From Pseudomaricurvus sp033283175 (GTDB lineage Bacteria > Pseudomonadota > Gammaproteobacteria > Pseudomonadales > Cellvibrionaceae), in contig JAWMQM010000002.1 of NCBI GenBank assembly GCA_033283175.1, positions 1,054,001-1,118,000 of the forward strand: DNA of 64,000 nucleotides, given 5' to 3'. Below, one piece after another: positions 35,351 to 43,881 of this stretch (its first letter is position 1; every line of letters starts with the position of its first letter). The translations under genes were made by a program, and so were the position numbers. The notes beneath the pieces are model-generated. The model worked only from the letters and a program-made list of their open reading frames with translations, was not told where the DNA came from and made no database searches.

Positions 35351-36139
35351 TCAGTAGGCCTGGGACTGGCCGCCATCAATGGGAATAACCGCTCCGTTGA
35401 TAAACTCCGCTTCCTGGGATAACAGATAAGCCACCAACGATGCCACTTCTTCCGGCCGGCCGAAACGACGCATCGGGTTGAGACTGACAAACTGCCGGCC
35501 CACCTCCTCCCATCCGTCTTCTCCGCCGATCTGGATCAGGGAGCCTTTGACCATATTGGTCATGATGGCGCCTGGTGCGATGGCATTGACACTGACCCCA
35601 TACTGGCCGTATTCAATGGCCGCATCCTTGGTCATACCGGCTACCGCGTGCTTACTGGCACCGTAACCGACCTGATTGGGTACGGCACGAATACCGCCCA
35701 CAGAGGATGCGTTGACCACTGCACCGGAACCCTGCGCCACGAAGTGAGGCAGCGTGTGTTTGAGACCGTAGAAAACCCCTTTGAGATTGATATCGATAAC
35801 CCGTCCAAACTCTTCTGACGAGTAGTCGGCAACCGGAGCCTGCTTACCCTCCACACCGGCGTTGTTATAGAGGCCGTCAATCCGTCCAAAGGCTTGCAGG
35901 GTGTCATCCACATAGGCTTTCACTTCCGCCTCACGGGAAACATCTGCGGCCAACAAAACCGTTTTGGTGTCGGCATTGACAGCCTGGACCTCGGCCAATG
36001 TCTCAGCCAGAGCCTGCCGGGAAATATCAATCAAGGACAGGCTGGCCCCCTCCTGAGCCAACCGAACGCACACCGCCCGCCCCAATCCGGAGCCGGCACC
36101 GGTGACCATGATTGCTTTGTTGCTGAACCGCTTTAACAT
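35351..36139 (-). CDS. Short-chain dehydrogenase/reductase 1 (last of the tandem array)
   Basis: 262-aa classical SDR oxidising or reducing an alcohol/ketone with NAD(P). Cofactor motif TGAGSGLG (about 14-21), NNAG, catalytic Ser in NASSVGG and YGASK (Tyr-x-x-x-Lys); C-terminal IDGGQSQAY. LSLIDISR after beta-2 has an Asp that favours NAD. Ribosome site AAGGAAC. Eighth and last gene of a minus-strand run of SDRs beginning at 41797; 18 bp separate it from the previous one. Confidence 0.92.
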   Translation of the reverse strand: MLKRFSNKAIMVTGAGSGLGRAVCVRLAQEGASLSLIDISRQALAETLAEVQAVNADTKTVLLAADVSREAEVKAYVDDTLQAFGRIDGLYNNAGVEGKQAPVADYSSEEFGRVIDINLKGVFYGLKHTLPHFVAQGSGAVVNASSVGGIRAVPNQVGYGASKHAVAGMTKDAAIEYGQYGVSVNAIAPGAIMTNMVKGSLIQIGGEDGWEEVGRQFVSLNPMRRFGRPEEVASLVAYLLSQEAEFINGAVIPIDGGQSQAY

Positions 36140-36157
36140 CTGCTGTTCCTTACCGGG

Positions 36158-36916
36158 TTAATTGATTCCGAGACCGCCATCGACGGTATAGCCGCAGCCG
36201 GTGATAAAACTGGCTTCGTCAGAAGCCAGAAATGCGGCCATTGCTCCGATCTCTTCGGCTTCCCCGATGCGGCCGATGGGGTGCATTTTCTTGTAACTGT
36301 CCATCAGCGCCTCGCCATCTTCCACCTGGTTAATCACCTTCTCCAGCATGGCGGTACGGATAACCCCCGGGTTTATGTAATTGGCCCGGATGTTGTACCC
36401 GCTCCTGGCACAGTGCAACGCAATGGACTGGGTCATCATGGCGACCCCCGCCTTGGCGGTGTTGTAAGCCACCAGTTCCGCCTGGGGCTTAAACGAGGAA
36501 ACCGAGGCGATATTGATGATGGATCCCCCCTGCGCCTTCATCAGCGGTATCATTGACCTGCAGCCCAGGAAAGGACCCCGCACATCGACATCCATGGTCT
36601 TGTCCCAGGCTTCGAGGGTAATATCCTCGATACTTCCCATGAGCGTAATGCCAGCGTTATTCACGAGAATATCCAGTCGGCCAAAGCGGTCAGCAATATA
36701 GTCAACCAGTCGCTGCCAGTCTGCCTCAGCAGTGACATCGTGTTGGATATACTCGATATTCTCACCCAATTCCGCAAAAGGATTGTGCTCCGCGCCACCG
36801 GTCAGATCTGTGGCCAGAACCTGCGCCCCCTCTTTCAGGAAGCGCTCGGCTATCGCATACCCGAGCCCTGAACCGGCACCGGTAACCAGGGCTATTTTTC
36901 CACTTAATTTAGACAT
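36158..36916 (-). CDS. Short-chain dehydrogenase/reductase 2
   Basis: 252-aa classical SDR: TGAGSGLG, VLATDLTGG (Asp at the end of beta-2, NAD-type), NNAGITLM, Ser in ASVSSFKP, YNTAK, IDGGLG-like tail TVDGGLGIN. All catalytic residues present. GGGAG lies rather far from the ATG at 36916. Seventh gene of the array. Substrate not predictable from sequence; the array suggests one enzyme per hydroxyl/keto position or stereoisomer. Confidence 0.92.
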   Translation of the reverse strand: MSKLSGKIALVTGAGSGLGYAIAERFLKEGAQVLATDLTGGAEHNPFAELGENIEYIQHDVTAEADWQRLVDYIADRFGRLDILVNNAGITLMGSIEDITLEAWDKTMDVDVRGPFLGCRSMIPLMKAQGGSIINIASVSSFKPQAELVAYNTAKAGVAMMTQSIALHCARSGYNIRANYINPGVIRTAMLEKVINQVEDGEALMDSYKKMHPIGRIGEAEEIGAMAAFLASDEASFITGCGYTVDGGLGIN

Positions 36917-36973
36917 AACTACCGTTGAGCTCCCTTGTTGGTCTGTATTGACGGCAACCGATTGCGGCTGTCA

Positions 36974-37741
36974 TCAACCGCCCATCATCTCTTCTTCCGT
37001 GGGGGTACGACGCAGCGACTGGCCGCCGGAAATATCTATGACCTGACCGGTCACAAATGCCTCATCAGAGGCGAGCCACAGGGCGGCATTGGCAATGTCA
37101 TCGACGGTGCCCAAACGCCCCAGTGGCGTCTCCCGGATAAACGCCTGCGGAATGGAGGGATACTCGAAATAACCTTCCGTCATGGCCGAGCGGGTAAAGC
37201 CGGGGGCGATCGCGTTCACCCGGATGCCTTTGGGACCGTATTCAACAGCGGCAACACGCACCAGCTGGTCTGCCGCCTTTTTGGTCGCAGAATAGGCTGC
37301 CAACCCGGGAGGAGCCAGCAAGGCTGTCAGGCTGGAAGCCGTGATCATGGTGCCACCTTCGGCAATGACTTTGCCCATCTGTTTGAAGAACAGCGTGGTG
37401 CCGATAAAGTGGACATTGCAGGCATCCTGCAACATATCGCTGGTCACCTCGTCGATACTGGAAGCGGAATTTACACCGCTGAAGTTAATGGCCACATCCA
37501 GTTTTCCGTAAGTATCCAACGCTGCTTTAGCCAACTTTTGGAGGTCTTCCTCTTTCGTGATATCGCAGGCAACCGCCAGTGCGCCCACTTCATCGGCGAT
37601 CGCCTGCAGCTTGTCGAGGCGGCGGGCCGCCAAAATCAATTTGGCCCCTTCCTGCGAAAAGCGCTTGGCGGTTGCCGCGCCCATACTGCCTTCTTCAGAG
37701 GCACCCAAAATGATTACAACCTTGTCCTGGAGTCTTGCCAC
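36974..37741 (-). CDS. Short-chain dehydrogenase/reductase 3 (variant cofactor motif)
   Basis: 255 aa, GTG start at 37741 with GAGGGAC upstream. The glycine motif is unusual: VIILGASEEGSMGAATAK in place of TGxxxGIG, and NFSG replaces NNAG. Catalytic Ser (TASSLTA) and YSATK are present. The basic LAARRLDK after beta-2 favours NADP. The tail GGQSLRRTPTEEEM matches the tail of SDR 8 (GGLCLRRNPRGHEL), and that gene has the same odd motifs, so 3 and 8 are a paralogous subgroup distinct from the rest. Confidence 0.9.
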   Translation of the reverse strand: MARLQDKVVIILGASEEGSMGAATAKRFSQEGAKLILAARRLDKLQAIADEVGALAVACDITKEEDLQKLAKAALDTYGKLDVAINFSGVNSASSIDEVTSDMLQDACNVHFIGTTLFFKQMGKVIAEGGTMITASSLTALLAPPGLAAYSATKKAADQLVRVAAVEYGPKGIRVNAIAPGFTRSAMTEGYFEYPSIPQAFIRETPLGRLGTVDDIANAALWLASDEAFVTGQVIDISGGQSLRRTPTEEEMMGG

Positions 37742-37772
37742 GGGTTAGTCCCTCTCTGTCATGGGTTAAGAG

Positions 37773-38534
37773 TTATTGAGCGACCATGCCGCCGTCGACA
37801 ACCAGCTCGGTGCCGGTCACGTAACTGGATTCATCAGACGCCAGGAACAGCGCGCAATTGGCCACTTCGTCCGGCTGGCCCATTCTTCCCATGGGCAGTG
37901 ACTCATTGATGATTTCGTATTGGGCAGGGTTGTCACGAATGGCATCCTGCTGGATGTTGGTCCAGATAACCCCCGGGTGGATGGAATTGCAGCGGATATT
38001 TTCACGCGCGTTTTCCAGTGCCACGGTTTTGGTCAGCAGACGCACACCGCCTTTACTGGCGGCATAGGCACCGGTACCGGGAATGCCAACCAGCCCCGCG
38101 ACAGAAGAGAGATTAACGATACTGCCACCACCGCTTTTGCGCATGGATTCCACACCATACTTACAACCGAGAAAAACACTGGTCATATTGACGTTCATCT
38201 GACGGTCGTACTCAGCCAGGGTCATCTCATGCACCGGACGCAGAACGGCAATGCCGGCGTTGTTTACCAGGACATCCAACTGACCGTAATGCTCGTGAAT
38301 CCGGCTGATAGTCTCCTGCCAACCCGTTTCGGAAACCACATCCTGGGTCCAGGCCACCACCTCAGCGCCAGTCTCCCGAACCGCCGCTTCAGTCTCTCTC
38401 AAGCCGCTTTCATTGATATCGGTGATCACCAGTTTCGCCCCTTCGCGGGCGAAGGTCAGCGCCATGGATCTTCCCAAACCGGGATTGGAGGCCGCTCCTG
38501 TGATCAGTGCAACCTTGCCTTGTAAACGCGACAT
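37773..38534 (-). CDS. Short-chain dehydrogenase/reductase 4
   Basis: 253-aa classical SDR: TGAASNPGLGR (two residues longer than usual in the glycine loop), LVITDIN (Asp, NAD-type), NNAGIAVL, Ser in NLSSVAG, YAASK, VDGGMVAQ tail. Catalytic residues complete. GAGGAAATC precedes ATG 38534. Fifth gene in transcription order. Confidence 0.92.
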   Translation of the reverse strand: MSRLQGKVALITGAASNPGLGRSMALTFAREGAKLVITDINESGLRETEAAVRETGAEVVAWTQDVVSETGWQETISRIHEHYGQLDVLVNNAGIAVLRPVHEMTLAEYDRQMNVNMTSVFLGCKYGVESMRKSGGGSIVNLSSVAGLVGIPGTGAYAASKGGVRLLTKTVALENARENIRCNSIHPGVIWTNIQQDAIRDNPAQYEIINESLPMGRMGQPDEVANCALFLASDESSYVTGTELVVDGGMVAQ

Positions 38535-38565
38535 AAGATTTCCTCAATAGTATTTTTATTGCCGG

Positions 38566-39351
38566 TCAGGCGCCCTGGCCTGACGGGTAGGGTTTTGCCA
38601 GAACACCACCGTCCACATACATCTGGTGACCGGTGACAAAACTGGAGTCGTCACTGGCAAGGAACAAAGCAGCATTGGCCACTTCCCCGACACTGGCGAT
38701 GCGATTCAGGGGTTGCATGCCGGCGTAGACTTTTTCCAGGGCGTCGGGGTCCGGTGCATTCTGCAGGTACTGCTGCAACAGCGGTGTGTAAGTGGCGGCT
38801 GGGTGCAGTGAATTACAGCGGATGTTGTAGCCCATCTCACCGCAATGAAGGGCTACTGTTTTAGTCACCGCATCCTGAGCGGCCTTGGCCGCGCCGTAGC
38901 AGGTAAACAGTGGCCCCGGACGAATGCTCTCAACAGTGGAGATGTTGACAATACTGCCACCGGCTTTTTTCTTCATGCTGGCAATCGCCGCCTGACAGCC
39001 GAGAAATGCACCTTCGCCATGGACTTTCATGTGCTCACGCCAATCATCCAGTGTGGCGTCTTCGATACTGGCGGGGCGTGACCATCCGGCGCTCTGAACG
39101 AGAATATCCAGCGGTCCGAAAACCTCCTCGGCGATAACCATCGCTGCGCGCCAGGAGTCCGGCTCGGTCACATCGAGAGAGACAAAATGACAGTTATTAC
39201 CTAAGGAGCCAGCCAGTGTCTCACCCTTGTCCCGATTGATATCGGCAACTATGACCTGAGCGCCCTCTTCGATGAAAAGCCGGACTATGCCTGCGCCAAT
39301 ACCATCCGCACCACCGGTAACCAACGCAACTTTATTAGCCAGCCTGCTCAT
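38566..39351 (-). CDS. Short-chain dehydrogenase/reductase 5
   Basis: 261 aa: TGGADGIGAG, VIVADINR (Asp, NAD-type), QSAGWSRP where most have NNAG, Ser in NISTVES, YGAAK, VDGGVLAKPY. The replacement of the structural Asn of NNAG by Gln-Ser is a mild deviation. AGAGGATAT precedes ATG 39351. Fourth gene of the array in transcription order. Confidence 0.91.
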   Translation of the reverse strand: MSRLANKVALVTGGADGIGAGIVRLFIEEGAQVIVADINRDKGETLAGSLGNNCHFVSLDVTEPDSWRAAMVIAEEVFGPLDILVQSAGWSRPASIEDATLDDWREHMKVHGEGAFLGCQAAIASMKKKAGGSIVNISTVESIRPGPLFTCYGAAKAAQDAVTKTVALHCGEMGYNIRCNSLHPAATYTPLLQQYLQNAPDPDALEKVYAGMQPLNRIASVGEVANAALFLASDDSSFVTGHQMYVDGGVLAKPYPSGQGA

Positions 39352-39375
39352 ACTGATATCCTCTCAGGCCCGAAA

Positions 39376-40131
39376 TTACTGGGCACTCCAGCCTCCGTCC
39401 ACCGGCAAAATCGTGCCCGTATTAAAAGAGGCCTGCTCGGAAGCGAGCCACATTACCGCATTGGCAATCTCCTCGGGTTTCCCCAGGCGCTTCATCGCAT
39501 GAACATTGGCCAATTGATCAAGCATTTCGCTGCTCACCGTACTGACCACCAGAGGCGTGGCTACGTTGCCGGGACAGACAGCATTAATCCGGATACCTGA
39601 CTCAGCATATTCCACCGCCGCTGTTCGGGTTAAGCCGGCCACTGCGAATTTGCTGGCCACATAGAATGAACCGCCTGCAAATACTCGCAGGGAGAGTGCC
39701 GAGGCCATATTCACGATCGACCCACTGCCCTGCTTTTCCATCTGCCGTAACTCTGCCCGCATACAGAGCCAGACGCCCTTGAGATTCACACTCATCACAC
39801 GGTCGAAATCGCTCTCTTCCGTATTCGCAACGGGGTTCAGGGGGGAAGAAATACCTGCATTATTTACCGCTACATCCAGTCGTCCCCAGGTACGCACTAC
39901 CTCCGCCACCATCGATTCCACCTGGTCAGCCTCGGCCACATTGCAGACCAGTCCCAAGACCTCTCCGGGAAGGTCAGAGAGCCTGGCAACCGCTTCGTCA
40001 ACGACCTTGCGGGATATATCAGCGATGGCCACCCACGCGCCCTGTTTGCAGAAGGCCTCTGCACAGGCGTATCCGAGGCCGGATGCGGCTCCGGTGATCA
40101 GTACAACCTTGCCGGTAAACTCTAAACTCAT
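39376..40131 (-). CDS. Short-chain dehydrogenase/reductase 6
   Basis: 251-aa classical SDR: TGAASGLG, VAIADISR (Asp, NAD-type), NNAGISSP, Ser in MASALSL, YVASK, VDGGWSAQ. Catalytic residues complete. GAGAGAG precedes ATG 40131. Third gene of the array in transcription order, 24 bp before SDR 5. Confidence 0.92.
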   Translation of the reverse strand: MSLEFTGKVVLITGAASGLGYACAEAFCKQGAWVAIADISRKVVDEAVARLSDLPGEVLGLVCNVAEADQVESMVAEVVRTWGRLDVAVNNAGISSPLNPVANTEESDFDRVMSVNLKGVWLCMRAELRQMEKQGSGSIVNMASALSLRVFAGGSFYVASKFAVAGLTRTAAVEYAESGIRINAVCPGNVATPLVVSTVSSEMLDQLANVHAMKRLGKPEEIANAVMWLASEQASFNTGTILPVDGGWSAQ

Positions 40132-40197
40132 ATCTCTCTCACTTATTTTTATTAGTTACACATCAGTTGTGTGTAAGGTGCGTTGCCTGTCAGTCCG

Positions 40198-40959
40198 TCA
40201 GGTCGCGTTGCCACCATCGACCATGTATACCGAACCGGTGCAATAGCTGCTTTCGTCAGAAGCGAGGAATAACATCAGGTTTGCCACCTCATCTGCCTTG
40301 CCATAGCGGCGCATGGGAGTCATGGACTGAAGCTTGGTTTTGTAGTCCGCCGAGCCACCCGGAACCAATCCCTCAGCGATGGACTCCATCATGCGGGTTT
40401 CAATTGGGCCTGGATTTACGGTATTGACGCGAATGTTATATTTTGTACACTCCAGTGCTGCACAACGCATCATGCCAATAACCGCATGCTTGCTGGTATT
40501 GTAGGGCACCATACCCGGCGCCCCTTTGACACCCGCGCCGGAAGAGGTGATTACGATACTGCCACCGCCCTGCTCTTTCATAACAGGGATTACATAGCGC
40601 AAGCCCAGCCACACACCTTTGACGTTGACATCAAGGACCCGCATCAGGTTGTCGAGATCAGACTCGATGATCTCGCCCATCTTTCCTTCGATGCCGGCGT
40701 TGGCCATAAATACATCGATGCGCCCAAAGACCTCCACCGTGTTGTCGACCATGGCCCGCACCTGGACTTCATCAGTGACATCCACTGTAAAGCAGGCGAC
40801 CGAATCTGATGCAAATTCACTGGCAGCCTGCGCCAGCTGCTCACCGTTCATATCTGCCATCATGACGCGGGCGCCTTCCCGCACAAACAGCCTCACAGCT
40901 GCCACACCAATTTCGCCTGCCGCACCGGTAATCAGTACAACCTTGTTTTCAAGTCTCAT
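40198..40959 (-). CDS. Short-chain dehydrogenase/reductase 7
   Basis: 253 aa from ATG 40959 (MRLENKVVLITGAAGEIG), with GGAGAGGCAGG upstream; the open frame extends 19 codons further but without family features. TGAAGEIG, VMMADMNG (Asp, NAD-type), ANAGIEGK, Ser in TSSGAGV, YNTSK, VDGGNAT. Catalytic residues complete. Second gene of the array in transcription order. Confidence 0.92.
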   Translation of the reverse strand: MRLENKVVLITGAAGEIGVAAVRLFVREGARVMMADMNGEQLAQAASEFASDSVACFTVDVTDEVQVRAMVDNTVEVFGRIDVFMANAGIEGKMGEIIESDLDNLMRVLDVNVKGVWLGLRYVIPVMKEQGGGSIVITSSGAGVKGAPGMVPYNTSKHAVIGMMRCAALECTKYNIRVNTVNPGPIETRMMESIAEGLVPGGSADYKTKLQSMTPMRRYGKADEVANLMLFLASDESSYCTGSVYMVDGGNAT

Positions 40960-40996
40960 AGTCCTGCCTCTCCAATCTGTTTTGCGGCCCGCGGGT

Positions 40997-41797
40997 CTAT
41001 TCAGCGGGGATTTCACCGGCAGCGATCATAGCCTCTGCCAGTTCATGCCCCCGCGGATTGCGACGCAGGCACAAGCCCCCGTTGACCTGCAGGTTTTCAC
41101 CGGTCATAAAACATTCGTCCGAGGCAAGAAAAACCGCCGCCGCCGCGATATCCTCACTGGTACCAATACGGCCCAGCGGGTAGCACTTGCGAAACTCCTC
41201 AACCAGTGCAGGACTCTGCATCGCAGCCGAGGTCATGGGCGTGTGAGTAAGTCCGGGGGAGATGCTGTTGGCGCGGATGCCTTTGTCACCATACTCATTG
41301 GCAACAGTGCGGATAACATGATCGATACCTGCTTTGGTGCCCATGTAGGCAGCGTGATTATCAAGCATGATTTTGGCGGTGGCGGAGGATATCTGGATGA
41401 TGGACCCTCCGGTTGTGTCCATGGCGCTGACCAGCTTCTGCAGCCACATAAACGGGCCCTTGAACTGCAGGTCGATAATCTTGTCCAGGTCCGCTTCCGT
41501 ATTTTCGGTCAAAGGAACCAACAGACCCCAGCCAGTACAATTCAGCGCAATATCAATGCGACAGTGACGCTCCACAATGGTATCCACCATTGCATCAATC
41601 GATGATTTCTTGCTGAGATCACAGAGTACCCAGTCACCATTAATCTCTTCGGCCAGTTCTTGCAGGGGGCCCTGGTGACGACCAGAGACAATTACCTTTG
41701 CACCTTCAGCGGCAAAACGGCGGGCGATCACCTGGCCCATATTGTCCCTTCCGGCAGCGCCTATGATGGAAGCCACTTTGCCTTGCAAACGACTCAT
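40997..41797 (-). CDS. Short-chain dehydrogenase/reductase 8 (first of the tandem array, variant motif)
   Basis: 266 aa. Variant glycine loop IIGAAGRDNMGQVIA and NCTGWG for NNAG, as in SDR 3; catalytic Ser in ISSATAK and YMGTK present. VIVSGRHQG lacks the Asp of NAD-type members, favouring NADP. C-terminal GGLCLRRNPRGHELAEAM is shared in pattern with SDR 3. CGAGGTC precedes ATG 41797. First gene of the array; the best palindrome copy lies 50 bp upstream, so the whole array is probably under that operator. Confidence 0.9.
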   Translation of the reverse strand: MSRLQGKVASIIGAAGRDNMGQVIARRFAAEGAKVIVSGRHQGPLQELAEEINGDWVLCDLSKKSSIDAMVDTIVERHCRIDIALNCTGWGLLVPLTENTEADLDKIIDLQFKGPFMWLQKLVSAMDTTGGSIIQISSATAKIMLDNHAAYMGTKAGIDHVIRTVANEYGDKGIRANSISPGLTHTPMTSAAMQSPALVEEFRKCYPLGRIGTSEDIAAAAVFLASDECFMTGENLQVNGGLCLRRNPRGHELAEAMIAAGEIPAE

Positions 41798-41846
41798 TGT
41801 AGACCTCGACTCGATTTATAGTTATTTAATCTGTATAGTTTTTAAA

Positions 41847-41860
41847 ACAGTCATGACTGT
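41847..41860. promoter_or_regulatory. Candidate TetR operator, copy 10 (best palindrome)
   Basis: ACAGTCATGACTGT, a perfect 14-bp palindrome preceded by TTTAAA. Lies 50 bp upstream of the first gene of the SDR array (41797, minus) and 141 bp upstream of the enone reductase (42001, plus), so it can control both. Confidence 0.75.
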
Positions 41861-42000
41861 CTGTTTAATACTGCACCAAAAAATAACGAATAGCAACAGC
41901 AAGAGAAATATCCACTGATTTACGGATTTACCTGCCTGAAAACATCAGGGCATTAGTAATGCCAGGGAGCATTTCAACTGGTTATATAGAGAGATCTGCC

Positions 42001-43017
42001 ATGATAAAAGCCCAACAAGTCGTACTCTCCAGCCGTCCGCACGGCCCAATGACCCCACAAAACTTCAGCATGCTGGAGATCCCCCTGCCCGACCTGAAAG
42101 CGGGTGAGTTTCTGATCAGGAACAAAATCCTGTCGCTGGACGCCGGTTTCCGCCAATGGATGAATGCCGGGGCATCGGACAACTACCTGCCTGAAATGCC
42201 ACTGATGGCCCCGGTGCAGAGTATCGTCCTGGGCGAGATCGTCGAATCCCTGCATCCTGCCTACCCCACCGGCAGTCATATAGTCGGCCGCACAGCCTGG
42301 GAAACCTACAGCATCGCCGACGGCAGCGATTTAATGACCATTGTAGACCTCTCTAATGGTATCGCCCCGGAGCAATACCTGAGCGCGCTTGGGCCTTCCG
42401 GCATGACTGCCTACTTTGGCCTGCTGAAGATAGGGCTACCCCGCCCCGGTGATACAGTGGTGGTTAGCGCAGCTGCCGGCGGGGTTGGCAGCCTGGTAGG
42501 CCAACTGGCCAAAATCCAGGGCTGCCGTACCGTTGGCATCAGCAGTTCTGAGGAGAAGTGCCGCTGGCTGATTTCGGAGCTGGGTTATGACATCGCGGTT
42601 AATTACCGCAAAGGTCCGCCCCTTGCTCAACAGTTGCGCGATGCCGCGCCTGACGGCATTAATATCTACTTCGACAACGTTGGCGGGGAGATGCTGGATG
42701 TTGCCCTGACGCAACTGGCTATGAATTCCAGAGTGGTACTCTGTGGCGCCATTTCACAATACGAATCCGATGAGCACAGTGGTATCCGAAACATGTGGGA
42801 ACTGATCACCAAGCGTGCGAGAGCTGAAGGCTTTATGTTCTCCGACTATATCGATGAATATGACGAGGCCAGCATGCAGCTTGCCCAATGGATTGCCGCC
42901 GGTCAGCTTAAGGCACCATTGAACCTGAGCCATGGCATCGGCAGCACAGCCAAGGCGTTCTGTGACATGCTGTCGGGTGATAGTCGAGGGAAGTGTCTTG
43001 TTGTTCTCGAGGCTTAG
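42001..43017 (+). CDS. NADP-dependent enone/alkenal reductase, MDR superfamily (3)
   Basis: 338 aa from ATG 42001 (MIKAQQVVLSSRPHGPM) with AGAGAGATC upstream; the 14 codons before it are not family-like. LSLDAGFRQWMN replaces the usual LSLEPAxRGWM, a noticeable change near the substrate/cofactor entrance. Nucleotide loop VVSAAAGGVGSLVGQLAK, NIYFDNVGG, C-terminal GDSRGKCLVVLEA. Predicted to reduce an enone. Divergent from the SDR array and convergent with the LuxR gene. Confidence 0.9.
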   Translation: MIKAQQVVLSSRPHGPMTPQNFSMLEIPLPDLKAGEFLIRNKILSLDAGFRQWMNAGASDNYLPEMPLMAPVQSIVLGEIVESLHPAYPTGSHIVGRTAWETYSIADGSDLMTIVDLSNGIAPEQYLSALGPSGMTAYFGLLKIGLPRPGDTVVVSAAAGGVGSLVGQLAKIQGCRTVGISSSEEKCRWLISELGYDIAVNYRKGPPLAQQLRDAAPDGINIYFDNVGGEMLDVALTQLAMNSRVVLCGAISQYESDEHSGIRNMWELITKRARAEGFMFSDYIDEYDEASMQLAQWIAAGQLKAPLNLSHGIGSTAKAFCDMLSGDSRGKCLVVLEA

Positions 43018-43044
43018 TGACGTGCGGCCAGCCCTCCGGCCGGC

Positions 43045-43851
43045 CTAGTTCTCCACCGAAATCAGTCCCATGCTGCAAGCCTTGGCCACAGCGTGGGTTC
43101 TGTTGGACGCATTAAGCTTGACCACAGCATTGCGCAAGTGAAAGCGGGAGGTGGCCGCTGAGCGCTCCAGAATCATACCAATCTCCTCTTCCGTTTTGCC
43201 TCGACCAGCCCAGGTCAGACATTCCAGTTCACGCAAGGTCAGATTGACCGTGGCCCGTAACCTGTGGCTGTCCGCAAGAGGGGGACTGATGCGATAGAAC
43301 CACTGCACATAGCAATGGGACACCAGAAACAGAAAGTCAGCAGCCTCGTCATACAGGCGACGGGCCTGCTGTCTCGTGCCAGCTAACCAGGATATATAAG
43401 CGGTTTTGCCTTCCGGACGATGTACCGGAACTGTCACACCACCTTCTGCGTATTCCCGGTAGTAGCTGAGTGCCTGCCTCTGGAGATCGTACAGGGCATC
43501 CATACTCCAGGCATCCGAGCCATCCATATCCCAGTAAAACGGCAGTAATGTTTGCCGGCAGGCCTCGGCTACCGGGCAGGTTTGCGCCAGCCTGCGCGCT
43601 TCCCACTCCGAGAGGTAGCTCCCGGACCAGCCCATACGACCAGCGAGATACTCCCCACGCTCATCTGTCGGGAGAACAAAAGAAGAGGTATCAGGATTAA
43701 AGGCTACCCATTTCCAGCCCATGGAGTGCGCTATCTCCGAGAGATACTCGCCGCTCTCGCTTAGGCTTTTGCCATCCAGATGGCGCTCTATTTCCTGCAA
43801 CATGGGTCGAGTCATAGAATTTACCTGGGTTGCGATGGCCGTTTCCTGCAT
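43045..43851 (-). CDS. LuxR-type regulator with autoinducer-binding-like domain
   Basis: 268 aa. The N-terminal domain is autoinducer-binding-like (WKWVAFNPDTSSF, SEWEARRLAQTCPVAEA, LLPFYWDMDG, GGVTVPVHRPEGKTAYISW). The C-terminal LuxR HTH is at about 205-262 (LTLRELECLTWAGRGKTEEE, FHLRNAVVKLNASNRTHAVA). The conserved Trp of PFYWD is kept, but the Asp that binds the acyl-homoserine lactone amide (usually in DPV) reads Cys in TCPV, so the ligand may not be a standard AHL. No luxI is seen in the window. It lies 30 bp after the TetR gene, end of a long operon. Confidence 0.88.
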   Translation of the reverse strand: MQETAIATQVNSMTRPMLQEIERHLDGKSLSESGEYLSEIAHSMGWKWVAFNPDTSSFVLPTDERGEYLAGRMGWSGSYLSEWEARRLAQTCPVAEACRQTLLPFYWDMDGSDAWSMDALYDLQRQALSYYREYAEGGVTVPVHRPEGKTAYISWLAGTRQQARRLYDEAADFLFLVSHCYVQWFYRISPPLADSHRLRATVNLTLRELECLTWAGRGKTEEEIGMILERSAATSRFHLRNAVVKLNASNRTHAVAKACSMGLISVEN

Positions 43852-43881
43852 GGCGGCCCGGCTTCCATTTCTCTTATCCGC

